A stretch of DNA of 64,000 nucleotides from Oscillospiraceae bacterium (GTDB lineage: Bacteria; Bacillota; Clostridia; Oscillospirales; Ruminococcaceae), in the NCBI GenBank assembly GCA_017550285.1, contig JAFZPP010000005.1:36835-100834 (forward strand), written 5' to 3'. Position 1 is the stretch's first letter, and every line of letters begins with the position of its first letter. Under the pieces are notes generated by a model, which saw nothing but the letters and a program-made list of their open reading frames with translations, did not search any database and had not been told where the DNA came from. Of the stretch, positions 16,479 through 24,295 are shown in pieces. The position numbers were made by a program, and so were the translations under genes.

Positions 16479-17603
16479 TCATATCACCGCAATCTCCGTG
16501 TTCAGCTTGACACGATAGGATTTCAGACTGCTCCAAAGAACAGACTTTGCGTAACCAGCATAGTTTTTGATATGCGTGCTTGCGAGTGCTTCGGTGTAAT
16601 CGTCCAGAGCAGAGAACATCATCTCCGAGAGTGAACCATATCCACCGCATACGGATGCCGCATTGATCGCGTCGATTATTGTGCAGGCATCGGTCTGTTC
16701 CTTGCAGTAAGTTTGTGTGCCTGCTGTCGTTGCCATGCTGACCAGACTGCTGACTAAAAGAACGAAACTGTCGAAACGGTCAGTTGTCTTCAATTCAGTT
16801 TTCTCACAGGGATACTTCATGTAGAAATCATATTCGCAAAGCCAACGAATCGCAGCCTGCATCTTCTTCGGACTTTGAGAATAAGCATACGGAATTTTCT
16901 GCATGGTCGTAATCTCTGAAGCCACCTGTTCGGTGATCTGAGAATCCGTCAATCCATCTGTCGAAGCGGCTTCGTCGCACGTAGATGGATTGATAGAAAT
17001 CTCTGTAGAAGTCTTTGTAGTAATCTCTGTATTTGTCTGGGAAAATTTCCCATAGGGGTCTGTCGAAATTTCGGCACACCCCCCTCGAAATTCCGACACA
17101 GGGGTATCAGAGATTTCATCAGATACCACATCCGTTTTTTCGGGACACCCGTCCGGTGAAATTTCACCACATGGGAATGTCAGTTCTTTCAGGCGCTCAA
17201 CATTGAGCTCCAGATAGAGAACATTCGCGTATACCATGCCGTTGGATTGCAACGTGCGGAATTCACGGCGTACGACACCCATGTGTTCCAGAAAGACAAT
17301 TGCATCCTTCGCTTGTCCGGCTGAACAGCCGAACTGTTCTGCGATCTGCGCATAGCTGCGCTGCAAGAGATCATCGCGGAACTTCTTCTGATATCCGATC
17401 ACCTGACCGCTGCCCTCATCCCGAATCTCGCGAGGACGATACCAATAAACGATGTCTGCAAGGATATTGATCGCCAGGAGATGTGGCTTCGGGTGTTGGA
17501 GCCCTGACTTCACGAAAATACGATACCAAATCTGCGGAATGACATTACCGCTGAATATTGTGCCCATGAGCTGATCGCAAGTTGGAATCCCAGTAGTGAA
17601 CAT
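16479..17603 (-). CDS. Replication-initiator-like winged-helix protein of the mobile element
   Basis: A 374-residue protein. The N-terminal part (PQIWYRIFVKSGLQHPKPHLLAI...) and the following helix-turn-helix segment (YAQIAEQFGCSAGQAKDAIVFLEHMGVVRRE) are typical of the initiator or helix-turn-helix proteins of Clostridial mobile elements. A Ser/Thr-rich linker follows. The C-terminal domain (about 310-370) ends in helices like the DUF6017 group. The ATG at 17603 is used; the frame is open to a TTG at 17672 that lacks a ribosome site. It may start replication of the excised element. Function is inferred from domain style and neighbours. Confidence 0.6.
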   Translation of the reverse strand: MFTTGIPTCDQLMGTIFSGNVIPQIWYRIFVKSGLQHPKPHLLAINILADIVYWYRPREIRDEGSGQVIGYQKKFRDDLLQRSYAQIAEQFGCSAGQAKDAIVFLEHMGVVRREFRTLQSNGMVYANVLYLELNVERLKELTFPCGEISPDGCPEKTDVVSDEISDTPVSEFRGGCAEISTDPYGKFSQTNTEITTKTSTEISINPSTCDEAASTDGLTDSQITEQVASEITTMQKIPYAYSQSPKKMQAAIRWLCEYDFYMKYPCEKTELKTTDRFDSFVLLVSSLVSMATTAGTQTYCKEQTDACTIIDAINAASVCGGYGSLSEMMFSALDDYTEALASTHIKNYAGYAKSVLWSSLKSYRVKLNTEIAVI

Positions 17604-17759
17604 GATGATTTTCTCCGTTTCCTGAAAAATTGGAACAGATATTGCATCAGGTTCGTTGTTTTCAATCTGCAAATTTCTTCAAATCTAAGATTGCCATATA
17701 GAGAATATTACTGCATAGAATGAAATGATCTATATAGAATACTTAGAGCCTAAAAGCAC

Positions 17760-17792
17760 AAAAAAATCACGCATTTCCTAGAAAAAGCGTGA
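17760..17792 (-). terminator. Hairpin terminator at the element edge
   Basis: TCACGC and GCGTGA pair around a 14-base loop, and on the minus strand a run of seven T follows. It would stop leftward transcription entering the island from the chromosome. Confidence 0.5.
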
Positions 17793-17816
17793 CTGGGTAG
17801 AAATTTGCCGAAGACA

Positions 17817-17867
17817 ACTAACTGCCTCCTAAGCAGCAGGCCATCGGTTCGATTCCGGTTCGGGGTG
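17817..17867 (+). other. tRNA-Arg(CCT) 3' fragment, candidate attachment site
   Basis: The stretch reads as the second half of a tRNA. The anticodon arm is CTGC-CTCCTAA-GCAG with anticodon CCT. A T arm follows (ATCGG-TTCGATT-CCGGT), then an acceptor strand TCGGGGT and discriminator G. No matching 5' acceptor (ACCCCGA) or D arm exists upstream, where element sequence begins. Tyrosine recombinases often cross over at the anticodon arm or 3' end of a tRNA gene, so this fits one att end of the island. The intact tRNA and the integrase gene are not in the window. Confidence 0.7.
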
Positions 17868-17870
17868 TTT

Positions 17871-17921
17871 GGCATCAGCGGAAATGTGCAGGATTGTGCA
17901 TGATTTCGCTGGTGCTTTTTC
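17871..17921 (+). terminator. Terminator downstream of the tRNA fragment
   Basis: GGCATCAGCGGAAAT pairs with ATTTCGCTGGTGC (one bulge) across a loop, followed by TTTTT. It probably was the terminator of the original tRNA gene. Confidence 0.55.
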
Positions 17922-17939
17922 GTTTGTATCGCATGATGC

Positions 17940-17969
17940 TTGACTTTTCGCGGCTGCGTGTGCTATAAT
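17940..17969 (+). promoter_or_regulatory. Sigma-A promoter of the small membrane/SUKH pair
   Basis: TTGACT (17940-17945), 18 bases, TATAAT (17964-17969), then AAAGGAGG just before the ATG at 18023. Confidence 0.65.
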
Positions 17970-18022
17970 GATTTCAGCAGGATATTTTATCCGTATATGC
18001 AATTCCGAAAAGGAGGTCATTT

Positions 18023-18298
18023 ATGAAAATTACACTGAGACGGTCTGAGCCTATTTTCTGGTTACTGTATTTTGCAGTGCATTTCAGCTTTCTGATGGTT
18101 GTGCTGTTTGTATTCCGCTGGCTGTGGATTCGGATGACACATGCAAATATGCCGCTGGATTTTGCAGAAATGGCATTTGAATCGGTTTGCTATGCGATTC
18201 TGATCACGATCAGCAAATATATCGGCTATTGCATCGGCAAAAAGAAATATGAGAAGAATCCTGTTGACCGCAGAAAGAACAATTTGTTCCGCGAGTGA
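18023..18298 (+). CDS. Small two-helix membrane protein
   Basis: A 91-residue protein with two membrane helices (about 11-33 and 50-72) and a basic C-terminus (KKKYEKNPVDRRKNN). AAAGGAGG stands seven bases before the start. Its family is not recognised. It is the first gene of a two-gene unit with the SUKH protein, eight bases apart. The arrangement recalls small effector/immunity pairs, but no toxin feature is visible. Confidence 0.65.
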   Translation: MKITLRRSEPIFWLLYFAVHFSFLMVVLFVFRWLWIRMTHANMPLDFAEMAFESVCYAILITISKYIGYCIGKKKYEKNPVDRRKNNLFRE

Positions 18299-18305
18299 AC
18301 GGAGA

Positions 18306-18791
18306 ATGAGCGTGAAAGATGCATGGAAAGGAAAATTGCAGGAAATCGTCGCAGCTGATCTCATTGATGATGATTCGACGCTGACGGATGCGGAGCTTGC
18401 ACAGTTTGAGCAGGAAAAGGGCATCCGGATTCCGGATGCATACAAGGAATTTCTGACAGAGCAGTGTTCTTTTTACGTGACGGAGGATTACGGCTTTCCG
18501 ATGCAGGAGACCTCGGACATGACGAGCGATGACGGCTGCGAAAAGCTGGATTTATTCTATAACCGCGAATTCATCACCGGCAGCGACAGCTTCCGTGCGC
18601 AGTGGGGCAGCAGCGTTCTGCCGATCGGCGAAAATATGGGCGGCGATTATGTCTGCATCGGTGTTGACGAAAAGCATTACGGCAAAATCTATTTCCTCTA
18701 TCATGAGGATGAAGAACGGGAAGACGGTCTGTATCTGATTGCAGACAGCTTTGAAGCGTTCCTGCTCAGTTTTCGGAATATCGGCTGGTAA
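18306..18791 (+). CDS. SMI1/KNR4 (SUKH) family protein
   Basis: A soluble protein of about 160 residues. The family pattern is clear: LAQFEQEKGIRIPDAYKEFL early, LPIGENMGGDYVCIGVDE in the middle, and LIADSFEAFLLSF at the end. Many SUKH proteins neutralise secreted toxins in contact-dependent competition; others are housekeeping. The start may be ATG 18306 or GTG 18312; the latter has GGAG at the better distance of seven bases. No polymorphic toxin gene is adjacent, so an orphan immunity role is only a possibility. Confidence 0.82.
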   Translation: MSVKDAWKGKLQEIVAADLIDDDSTLTDAELAQFEQEKGIRIPDAYKEFLTEQCSFYVTEDYGFPMQETSDMTSDDGCEKLDLFYNREFITGSDSFRAQWGSSVLPIGENMGGDYVCIGVDEKHYGKIYFLYHEDEEREDGLYLIADSFEAFLLSFRNIGW

Positions 18792-18813
18792 TCCGAGTAT
18801 GACGCAGAACAAT

Positions 18814-18852
18814 AAAACCGGAACCGACTTTCGGGTCAGTTCCGGTTTTTTT
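18814..18852. terminator. Bidirectional terminator between convergent genes
   Basis: AAAACCGGAACCGAC and GGTCAGTTCCGGTTTTTTT form a long stem with A and T runs on both sides, so it can serve both the SUKH gene and the leftward Nudix-phosphatase gene. Confidence 0.8.
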
Positions 18853-18854
18853 AT

Positions 18855-20252
18855 TTATATGCTGTATTTTCGCAGCTCGCAGTTGCCCATGAAGAATTGC
18901 GAAAATGCATCGGTGCTCATATCGCGGAAATAGGTCTCTGCGATGCGGCAGACGCCGCCGTGACAGACGCAGAGCACGGTCATGCCCGCATACTGCCTGC
19001 GGATATCGTCAATGCAGCTGTAGACGCGGTGTGCAAGCTGCAAGAGCGATTCGCCGCCGTCCTTCATGCGGACGCCGAATTCACGCTTTGCCGCCTGAAA
19101 ATCCGGCGTTTCGCTGCGCGGCTGGTTTTCATAGGAGCCGTAATCCCATTCGCGCAGACGTTCATCCGTGCGCACCGGAACATGCAGCGTTTCTGCAATG
19201 ATTTCCGCAGTTTTTCGGGCGCGTTTCAGCGGCGAGCAGAGAATCAGACCGATCTCCCGATGTGCTGCGCAGACTTCTGCAAGCTGTTTCGCCTGTGCGA
19301 TGCCGTTTTCAGTCAGCTCGCAGTCCGTGACGCCGCTGATATGATCTTCGACGTTCATTGTCGTTTCGCCGTGACGGGTAAAGCAGATGCATGTTTGCCG
19401 TGCATCCGGTTCTGTCCGGATGATATCCTCCGGCAGATGTCCGTTTGTATCGCGGAACAGCTGCATCATCTCATTTGTCAGGCTGTGCTGCTGCGGCTGC
19501 AATGTGATCTCATCCGGTTTGCACCAGCAAGCGGAGCGCAGCTCGGAATCGTCCATTTTGATCGCATCGCTGCCGTCCGCCTCGCAGAAGAAGCCCGTAA
19601 GGATATCCTGTGCCATGCCCCACGGCTGTGACTTGTAATAGCGGATATTTTTCACGCGCAGACCTGTTTCCTCCATGACCTCACGCCGGACGCATTCCTC
19701 GAGTGTTTCGCCGATCTCCGTGAAGCCTGCGACCAGCGCATTATGCGCATAGCCGCGGCGATACTGCGTGATGAGGATTCTGCCGCGGCTGATCACGCCG
19801 ACGATCACTGCCGGATTGATGCGCGGATAGACCTTGTGTCCGCATGCCTTGCAGACGAGTGCGCGTTCCCTGTCATCATGCTGCATTTCGCCGCGGCAGA
19901 TGCCGCAGAACCGGTTATCCGCATACCACTGATGCAGATGAAACGCCGTGAATGCCGCATAGAGATATTTTCCGCTGCACTGATCGCGCAGTGCACGGAT
20001 TGAAAAGGGCTGATAACCGCCGAAGGCTTCCGCGGTCTCCGTCAGAAAGAAGGCTTCGTCATCGACGGAGAACAGATAAACCGGCGGTTTTTCCGTTTCT
20101 GTCAGATCGCGGTACCGCGGAAACTGCGGCACGCCGTCCGAGACCGCCGCAAGCAGTTCTCCGCCGCAGAAGCACATCATGATGCTGTCCGGCTGCGGTG
20201 CTGTTTTCTGCCAGCTGTTGTTCAATCTGCTCGGGGATATATCCTGAATCAT
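18855..20252 (-). CDS. NudC-like NADH pyrophosphatase fused to a histidine phosphatase
   Basis: A 465-residue fusion. Residues 1-110 match the variable N-terminal domain of NudC. A zinc ribbon follows with Cys116, Cys119, Cys134 and Cys137, then the Nudix box GFTEIGETLEECVRREVMEE (176-195) with all catalytic glutamates, and SQPW (208-211) of the NAD-pyrophosphatase signature, though the usual following PFP is GMA. Residues about 287-465 are a phosphoglycerate-mutase-like phosphatase with RHGE (293-296) and CVCHGG. The start at 20252 has AGGAGG upstream. NudC splits NADH and de-caps NAD-RNA, releasing nucleoside monophosphates that the phosphatase could then act on; that link is inferred. Confidence 0.88.
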   Translation of the reverse strand: MIQDISPSRLNNSWQKTAPQPDSIMMCFCGGELLAAVSDGVPQFPRYRDLTETEKPPVYLFSVDDEAFFLTETAEAFGGYQPFSIRALRDQCSGKYLYAAFTAFHLHQWYADNRFCGICRGEMQHDDRERALVCKACGHKVYPRINPAVIVGVISRGRILITQYRRGYAHNALVAGFTEIGETLEECVRREVMEETGLRVKNIRYYKSQPWGMAQDILTGFFCEADGSDAIKMDDSELRSACWCKPDEITLQPQQHSLTNEMMQLFRDTNGHLPEDIIRTEPDARQTCICFTRHGETTMNVEDHISGVTDCELTENGIAQAKQLAEVCAAHREIGLILCSPLKRARKTAEIIAETLHVPVRTDERLREWDYGSYENQPRSETPDFQAAKREFGVRMKDGGESLLQLAHRVYSCIDDIRRQYAGMTVLCVCHGGVCRIAETYFRDMSTDAFSQFFMGNCELRKYSI

Positions 20253-20288
20253 TCTTTTCCTCCTGTATGGAATCTTCCGGTATTTCAT

Positions 20289-20317
20289 ATTATACCACAA
20301 TTTTCGCGGAAGAGCAA
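20289..20317 (-). promoter_or_regulatory. Promoter of the Nudix-phosphatase gene
   Basis: On the minus strand TTGCTC (20317-20312), 17 bases, then TATAAT (20294-20289). The start codon is about 37 bases further on. Confidence 0.6.
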
Positions 20318-20397
20318 GCAGCAGGAGAAGGGTATGATCTTATGGTTTTATGCTTCTCGTTTCGTGTAAAAACGGCAGCGGATACTGTCTGCCGCGG

Positions 20398-22059
20398 TCA
20401 GTCGGCGCCGCCTCCGCCGCAGCCGGAGCAGCTTGAACAGCTGGAGCAGCTGGAACAGCTCGAACAGCTTGAGCCGCTGCTGGAACGGTCGCTGCTGTCG
20501 TAGGACGAAGAAGAATACGCGGAATTGCTGAGGAAATAGACCAGATCATGCAGCGTATCATCGCTTCCGCCTGCATATCCGGGGAACAGGTCCGGCCGGA
20601 ACAGATAGGTCAGAATCGGGTTGCTGTCGATCTTTCCATTGCGCTGATACGAGAGAATACAGTCATAGATGCTGACCGATATCTTGCAGTACTGTGCATA
20701 GTTTGACCATGTTTTCAGGTCCGCTTCAATCTGTTTCAGATCGCCGGATGCGGCAAGCTGCTGATACTCCGGACTCTTGTACATCTCGGATCGATAGGAG
20801 CTGTGCCAGCTTTCCAGTGCCTTATAGAAATTATATTCGCTCTTGTAATCAGACAGCGCATTCTGAATCCACGAATAGGGAATCGAAATGCTCTTGGCGC
20901 CGTCATTATATTTGAAGCTGGCTGCGAGCAGATTGAGAAGCGCCATATTCCAGCGCTCCGCAGCGCCTGCCTGCGCAGAAATCGCGGCGCTTTTGTCCAG
21001 TACGATGCTGTCCGTTCCGAATTTGAGCCAGCCCTGCTTTGCCAGATCAAACAGCGCGAGATAAAATTTTGCGTACCGGTCCACAATATGCGTTTCCGAG
21101 GTTGCGATCATCGTATACCATTCATACGGGATGTTCATTCTCTCCAGACGATCTGCGGCTTCCGGCAGAAGGTCGGGATTCTTTTTCAGATTATGTCTGC
21201 GTTTGAAGTCGGGGATTTTGCACAGCATCACGATGCAGAAAATGAAGCCTGCCGGAATCAGCATCAGCTGGAGTATCTCAAAGAGAAATGTAAATACTTC
21301 CTTTGCAGTCGGACCTTCGGTGCGGTCGGGGTCTTGCAGGTCTGCCGGAATCTGCACATCGACGATTCTGCCGAGACTGTGAAAGCTGCCTGCATCCATA
21401 TCCAGCTTGATTTTATACATGCCGTTTACATTGTCCGCAGTGCAGATCAGCATCCTGCCGTCCTGTGCGGTGCTGCCTGCGGAGACCGTTGCTTCAAGCG
21501 TACTGTCCGCTGCCGGCAGATCAAAATGCGCCGAAACCGAGCTGACACGCTTCGGGAAATTCGTGCCGATAAAGCGGTAGCAGAACTCTGCGCGGTTATG
21601 CTCATCGCGTTTGACCGCACCGGGGATCACATACGAAATATGATACTGTACGGTTTCATTTTCCGCCGACTGGAACCAGTGAATCGTGTACTTATCCGGC
21701 TGCTTTTCGAGATAATAATGCCCGTCGATCCGGTCGGTGCTGTTGTTCTGTGCAACGGCATCCTTCCCGTTGATCTGGCATTTCTCATCGCGGATATCCT
21801 GAATATACTCAAGCTGATTGTTCGGATTGTAGATATCCTTATAGAAGCGTGTGAAGCTGCCGCGCGTATAGGTGACAATCCAGTCCTCGGTGATGCAGGC
21901 ATCGCCGTTCTCCGTAAATGAAACATTGAAATCCGCAGCATCAACCTGATACTGCTTGTCATCTGCAAATGCAGTCAGCGGCTGCATCATGAGCACGGTG
22001 AGCAGCAGAAGCGCTGCCGCAAACAGATGCTGCATGCGTTTGATTTGTTTTTTTGTCAT
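20398..22059 (-). CDS. DUF2207-like membrane protein with cysteine-repeat tail
   Basis: A 553-residue membrane protein. The signal peptide ends near residue 32 (TAFA). Residues 35-250 form an external domain (GDACITEDWIVTYTRGSFTRFY..., DUF2207-like). A membrane helix spans about 258-281, and the rest is cytoplasmic. The last 24 residues carry cysteines at 532, 535, 538, 541, 544 and 547, each separated by two small residues, then GGGGAD. The repeat uses varied synonymous codons, which points to selection on the protein. The start at 22059 has GGAGG six bases away; the longer frame overlaps the upstream gene. The radical SAM gene ends 23 bases before it, making the tail a likely substrate. Confidence 0.8.
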   Translation of the reverse strand: MTKKQIKRMQHLFAAALLLLTVLMMQPLTAFADDKQYQVDAADFNVSFTENGDACITEDWIVTYTRGSFTRFYKDIYNPNNQLEYIQDIRDEKCQINGKDAVAQNNSTDRIDGHYYLEKQPDKYTIHWFQSAENETVQYHISYVIPGAVKRDEHNRAEFCYRFIGTNFPKRVSSVSAHFDLPAADSTLEATVSAGSTAQDGRMLICTADNVNGMYKIKLDMDAGSFHSLGRIVDVQIPADLQDPDRTEGPTAKEVFTFLFEILQLMLIPAGFIFCIVMLCKIPDFKRRHNLKKNPDLLPEAADRLERMNIPYEWYTMIATSETHIVDRYAKFYLALFDLAKQGWLKFGTDSIVLDKSAAISAQAGAAERWNMALLNLLAASFKYNDGAKSISIPYSWIQNALSDYKSEYNFYKALESWHSSYRSEMYKSPEYQQLAASGDLKQIEADLKTWSNYAQYCKISVSIYDCILSYQRNGKIDSNPILTYLFRPDLFPGYAGGSDDTLHDLVYFLSNSAYSSSSYDSSDRSSSGSSCSSCSSCSSCSSCSGCGGGGAD

Positions 22060-22082
22060 AAGAAACCTCCGTCTTTTTCGTT

Positions 22083-23090
22083 TCATCGGTAATAGCAGTT
22101 GATATCCTTCCGGTGCCAGTCTCCGGTGACGGCATAGCTCAGGCATTTTGCGCCGCCGCGGCAGAATTCCGCCTTCGGGCAGCAGATGCAGTCCTGCGGA
22201 ATCTCGTGTGCCCGCAGCTCTGCGATCAGCGGACTGTTCTGCCAGAGCGTCAGCATATCCGTTTCAAGGCAGTTCCCAATCGGAATCGGCAGCCTTCTGC
22301 ACGGCAGCAGCGTACCGTCTGCAAGCAGTGTCAGCAGCGTATCGCCTGCGGCACACTGATAATAACAGCCGCCGCCCTCGAGGAACTGCATTGCGCGGTT
22401 AATATGGACATCGGTATGCGAAAACAGGTGCTTTCCGGTATGCGCTTTCGTCAGGCACTGCACAACCGTCCGGAATTCCTCCGTCGAGAGGATATCCTCG
22501 CGGCTGCTGCCCATCGGAATGAGGCGGTCTGCCCAGAAGCGGTCGATGCCCTTGCGGCGTACCGTCCGGATCACCTGCGGCAGCGTGCGGTAATTGCCCT
22601 TGTGGCAGGTGAATGCCGCCATGGTCTGAATGCCCTGTCGCCGGAGCAGCTTCAGTCCTGCAAATGCCTTGTCAAAATTGCCTTTTCCGCGGACGCGGTC
22701 ATGCGTTTCTCTGGTGCCGTCGATGCTGACCTGCACGAAGGACAGGCTGCGGATTGTTCCGAGCCGTGCTGCGGTTTCACGGTCAATCAAAGTACCGTTT
22801 GTCAGGATGCCGCAGCTGATGCCGTCCGCATCGCAGCGTTCCAGCAGCTCGAACAGATCAGGCGAAAGCAGCGGTTCGCCGCCCGTGAAATTGATATGTC
22901 CGCGAAAGCCGTTTGCTTTGCAGAAATTGAGATACTGCCCGTATAGCTGCATGCGCTGCGCAGCCGTGCATTCTGCCGCATAATCCTCCTGATAACAGTG
23001 CGTACAGCGGAGATTGCAGCGGTGCAGGATATGCCATTGCAGTACATGCTTTTTCATCGGCTTTTTCGCGGTTTCTGCGCCCTGACTCAT
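22083..23090 (-). CDS. Radical SAM/SPASM enzyme, putative modifier of the adjacent Cys-rich protein
   Basis: A 335-residue radical SAM enzyme. Cys25, Cys29 and Cys32 (CNLRCTHC) hold the SAM-cleaving cluster; NFTGGEPLL and VQVSIDG are the expected core motifs. The C-terminal SPASM domain has C-x12-G-x4-C, then CICCPKAEFCRGGAKC and a last Cys near the end, ligands for auxiliary clusters. Enzymes of this class mostly modify peptides or proteins, often making thioether or other cross-links at cysteines. It overlaps the DUF1963 gene by four bases and precedes the Cys-tail membrane protein by 23. The target is inferred from order. Confidence 0.85.
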   Translation of the reverse strand: MSQGAETAKKPMKKHVLQWHILHRCNLRCTHCYQEDYAAECTAAQRMQLYGQYLNFCKANGFRGHINFTGGEPLLSPDLFELLERCDADGISCGILTNGTLIDRETAARLGTIRSLSFVQVSIDGTRETHDRVRGKGNFDKAFAGLKLLRRQGIQTMAAFTCHKGNYRTLPQVIRTVRRKGIDRFWADRLIPMGSSREDILSTEEFRTVVQCLTKAHTGKHLFSHTDVHINRAMQFLEGGGCYYQCAAGDTLLTLLADGTLLPCRRLPIPIGNCLETDMLTLWQNSPLIAELRAHEIPQDCICCPKAEFCRGGAKCLSYAVTGDWHRKDINCYYR

Positions 23091-23923
23091 GAGCAGTTCC
23101 AGTTGAAGTCCGTTTTATCAAACGCGCGTGCTTTCAGATCACTGCGCTGAATGAAGAAATGCATGACGCCGCAGTCGCCGATCACGACCTTTGCGCCCTC
23201 ACGCCAGTTCCTGCCGAGGGAATGATCGTATTCGAGCTGAAACAGCAGCAGCCATTCATCCTCCGCGCCGAGCTTTGCATCGAAATCCGGTTCATAGCGG
23301 AAGCTCAGCCATGACTGCGGATCGTACTGATAACCGCCGAGCTTATGTCCGCCGCTTTCCCCGCTGTTCGGGTCAAAGAGATCGCCGAGATCCATCCACT
23401 CCCGGATGACCCTGCCCTCGGAGAGATCATTGAGATATTTGCACATCAGCGCACCGTAGCGCTCGTCACAGGGACCCATAGATTCTGTACAGTATTCCGC
23501 TTTGATGCCGTAGCCGCCGTCAATGACCGGAAACGCCCCTGTTTCGCCCTCGATAAAGGGCGCGGTCTTTGCAAGCACTTCTTCCGCGGTGACAGTACGG
23601 TCCGTCTGCGCGTGATAGGTGACGTGCCATTCCTGCCACGGATACTGTACCGTGAGCCAGAATTGCAGCATCCCCTCATGCGGATAATCCGGCAAATCTG
23701 CGAGCAGCTTGCAGTCAAACTGCGCAAGCAGCTTCATCTGTCTGCCGCTGCTGTCAAGCGGAATCTGTGCATCATGCGGCAGATACGGGATGCCCCCGAT
23801 CTTGCTTGTAAAAAGATCGGGCTCGCTGTCTGTCAGTTCAAAATGCACTGCCGGTATTTCGGTTTCTTTGCGGAGCAGCGCGTCAGCCTGATCTGCATAT
23901 GCCCATGCCTGTTCCTGATCCAT
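23087..23923 (-). CDS. YwqG/DUF1963 family protein
   Basis: A 278-residue soluble protein with the family hallmarks: SKIGGIPYLPHDAQIP, MKLLAQFDC, the tyrosine/glycine-rich HKLGGYQYDPQ, LLLFQLEYDHS, and the C-terminal GDCGVMHFFIQRSDLKARAF. The family has no settled biochemical role. It is translationally coupled to the radical SAM gene (ATGA overlap), so it may be part of the same maturation pathway or simply share the operon. Confidence 0.85.
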   Translation of the reverse strand: MDQEQAWAYADQADALLRKETEIPAVHFELTDSEPDLFTSKIGGIPYLPHDAQIPLDSSGRQMKLLAQFDCKLLADLPDYPHEGMLQFWLTVQYPWQEWHVTYHAQTDRTVTAEEVLAKTAPFIEGETGAFPVIDGGYGIKAEYCTESMGPCDERYGALMCKYLNDLSEGRVIREWMDLGDLFDPNSGESGGHKLGGYQYDPQSWLSFRYEPDFDAKLGAEDEWLLLFQLEYDHSLGRNWREGAKVVIGDCGVMHFFIQRSDLKARAFDKTDFNWNCS

Positions 23924-23942
23924 ATTGTCCCTCCTGTTCTGC

Positions 23943-24281
23943 TTACCCGTACTGTGCTTCGTTCAGCGGCTTGTCCCAGAAGATTTTCGCATGCTGCTCC
24001 GCCGCGAGGATATCCGCCTGTCCGCGCAGTGTTTCGAGCATACTCTGCTCACGTTTTCTGGAGCGTCTGCCCTTTCCTTCGTATAATACTTTTGAGAATG
24101 CTGCATCATAGGTGATGCGGAAATCCTCCGGATTTTCAAAGGGGAAGAATGTTGCCGTCAGCGTATAGCGGATTTCGCCGCCGCCGGAGGACGATGTCAG
24201 CATGACAGCGACGCCGCGTCGCTTCACACCGGAAAAGCATCCCTCCGCTGAAAAATACTGCTTGTATACATCAATATCCAT
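23943..24281 (-). CDS. Hypothetical protein in the radical SAM operon
   Basis: A 112-residue soluble protein, not recognised. It has beta-rich N-terminal residues (VAVMLTSSSGGGEIRYTLTA) and a charged C-terminal helix (GKGRRSRKREQSMLETLRGQ). It sits 14 bases after the methyltransferase gene and 19 bases before the DUF1963 gene, on the same strand, so it is part of the operon. Confidence 0.7.
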   Translation of the reverse strand: MDIDVYKQYFSAEGCFSGVKRRGVAVMLTSSSGGGEIRYTLTATFFPFENPEDFRITYDAAFSKVLYEGKGRRSRKREQSMLETLRGQADILAAEQHAKIFWDKPLNEAQYG

Positions 24282-24295
24282 TTTGCAGCTCCTTT

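Noticed and set aside
17790..17867. Complete tRNA gene
   Set aside because: The 5' acceptor strand and D arm are missing, so only the 3' part is present.
22060..22146. Longer N-terminus for the DUF2207-like protein
   Set aside because: The upstream codons overlap the radical SAM gene, lack a ribosome site and would place 29 charged residues before the signal peptide.
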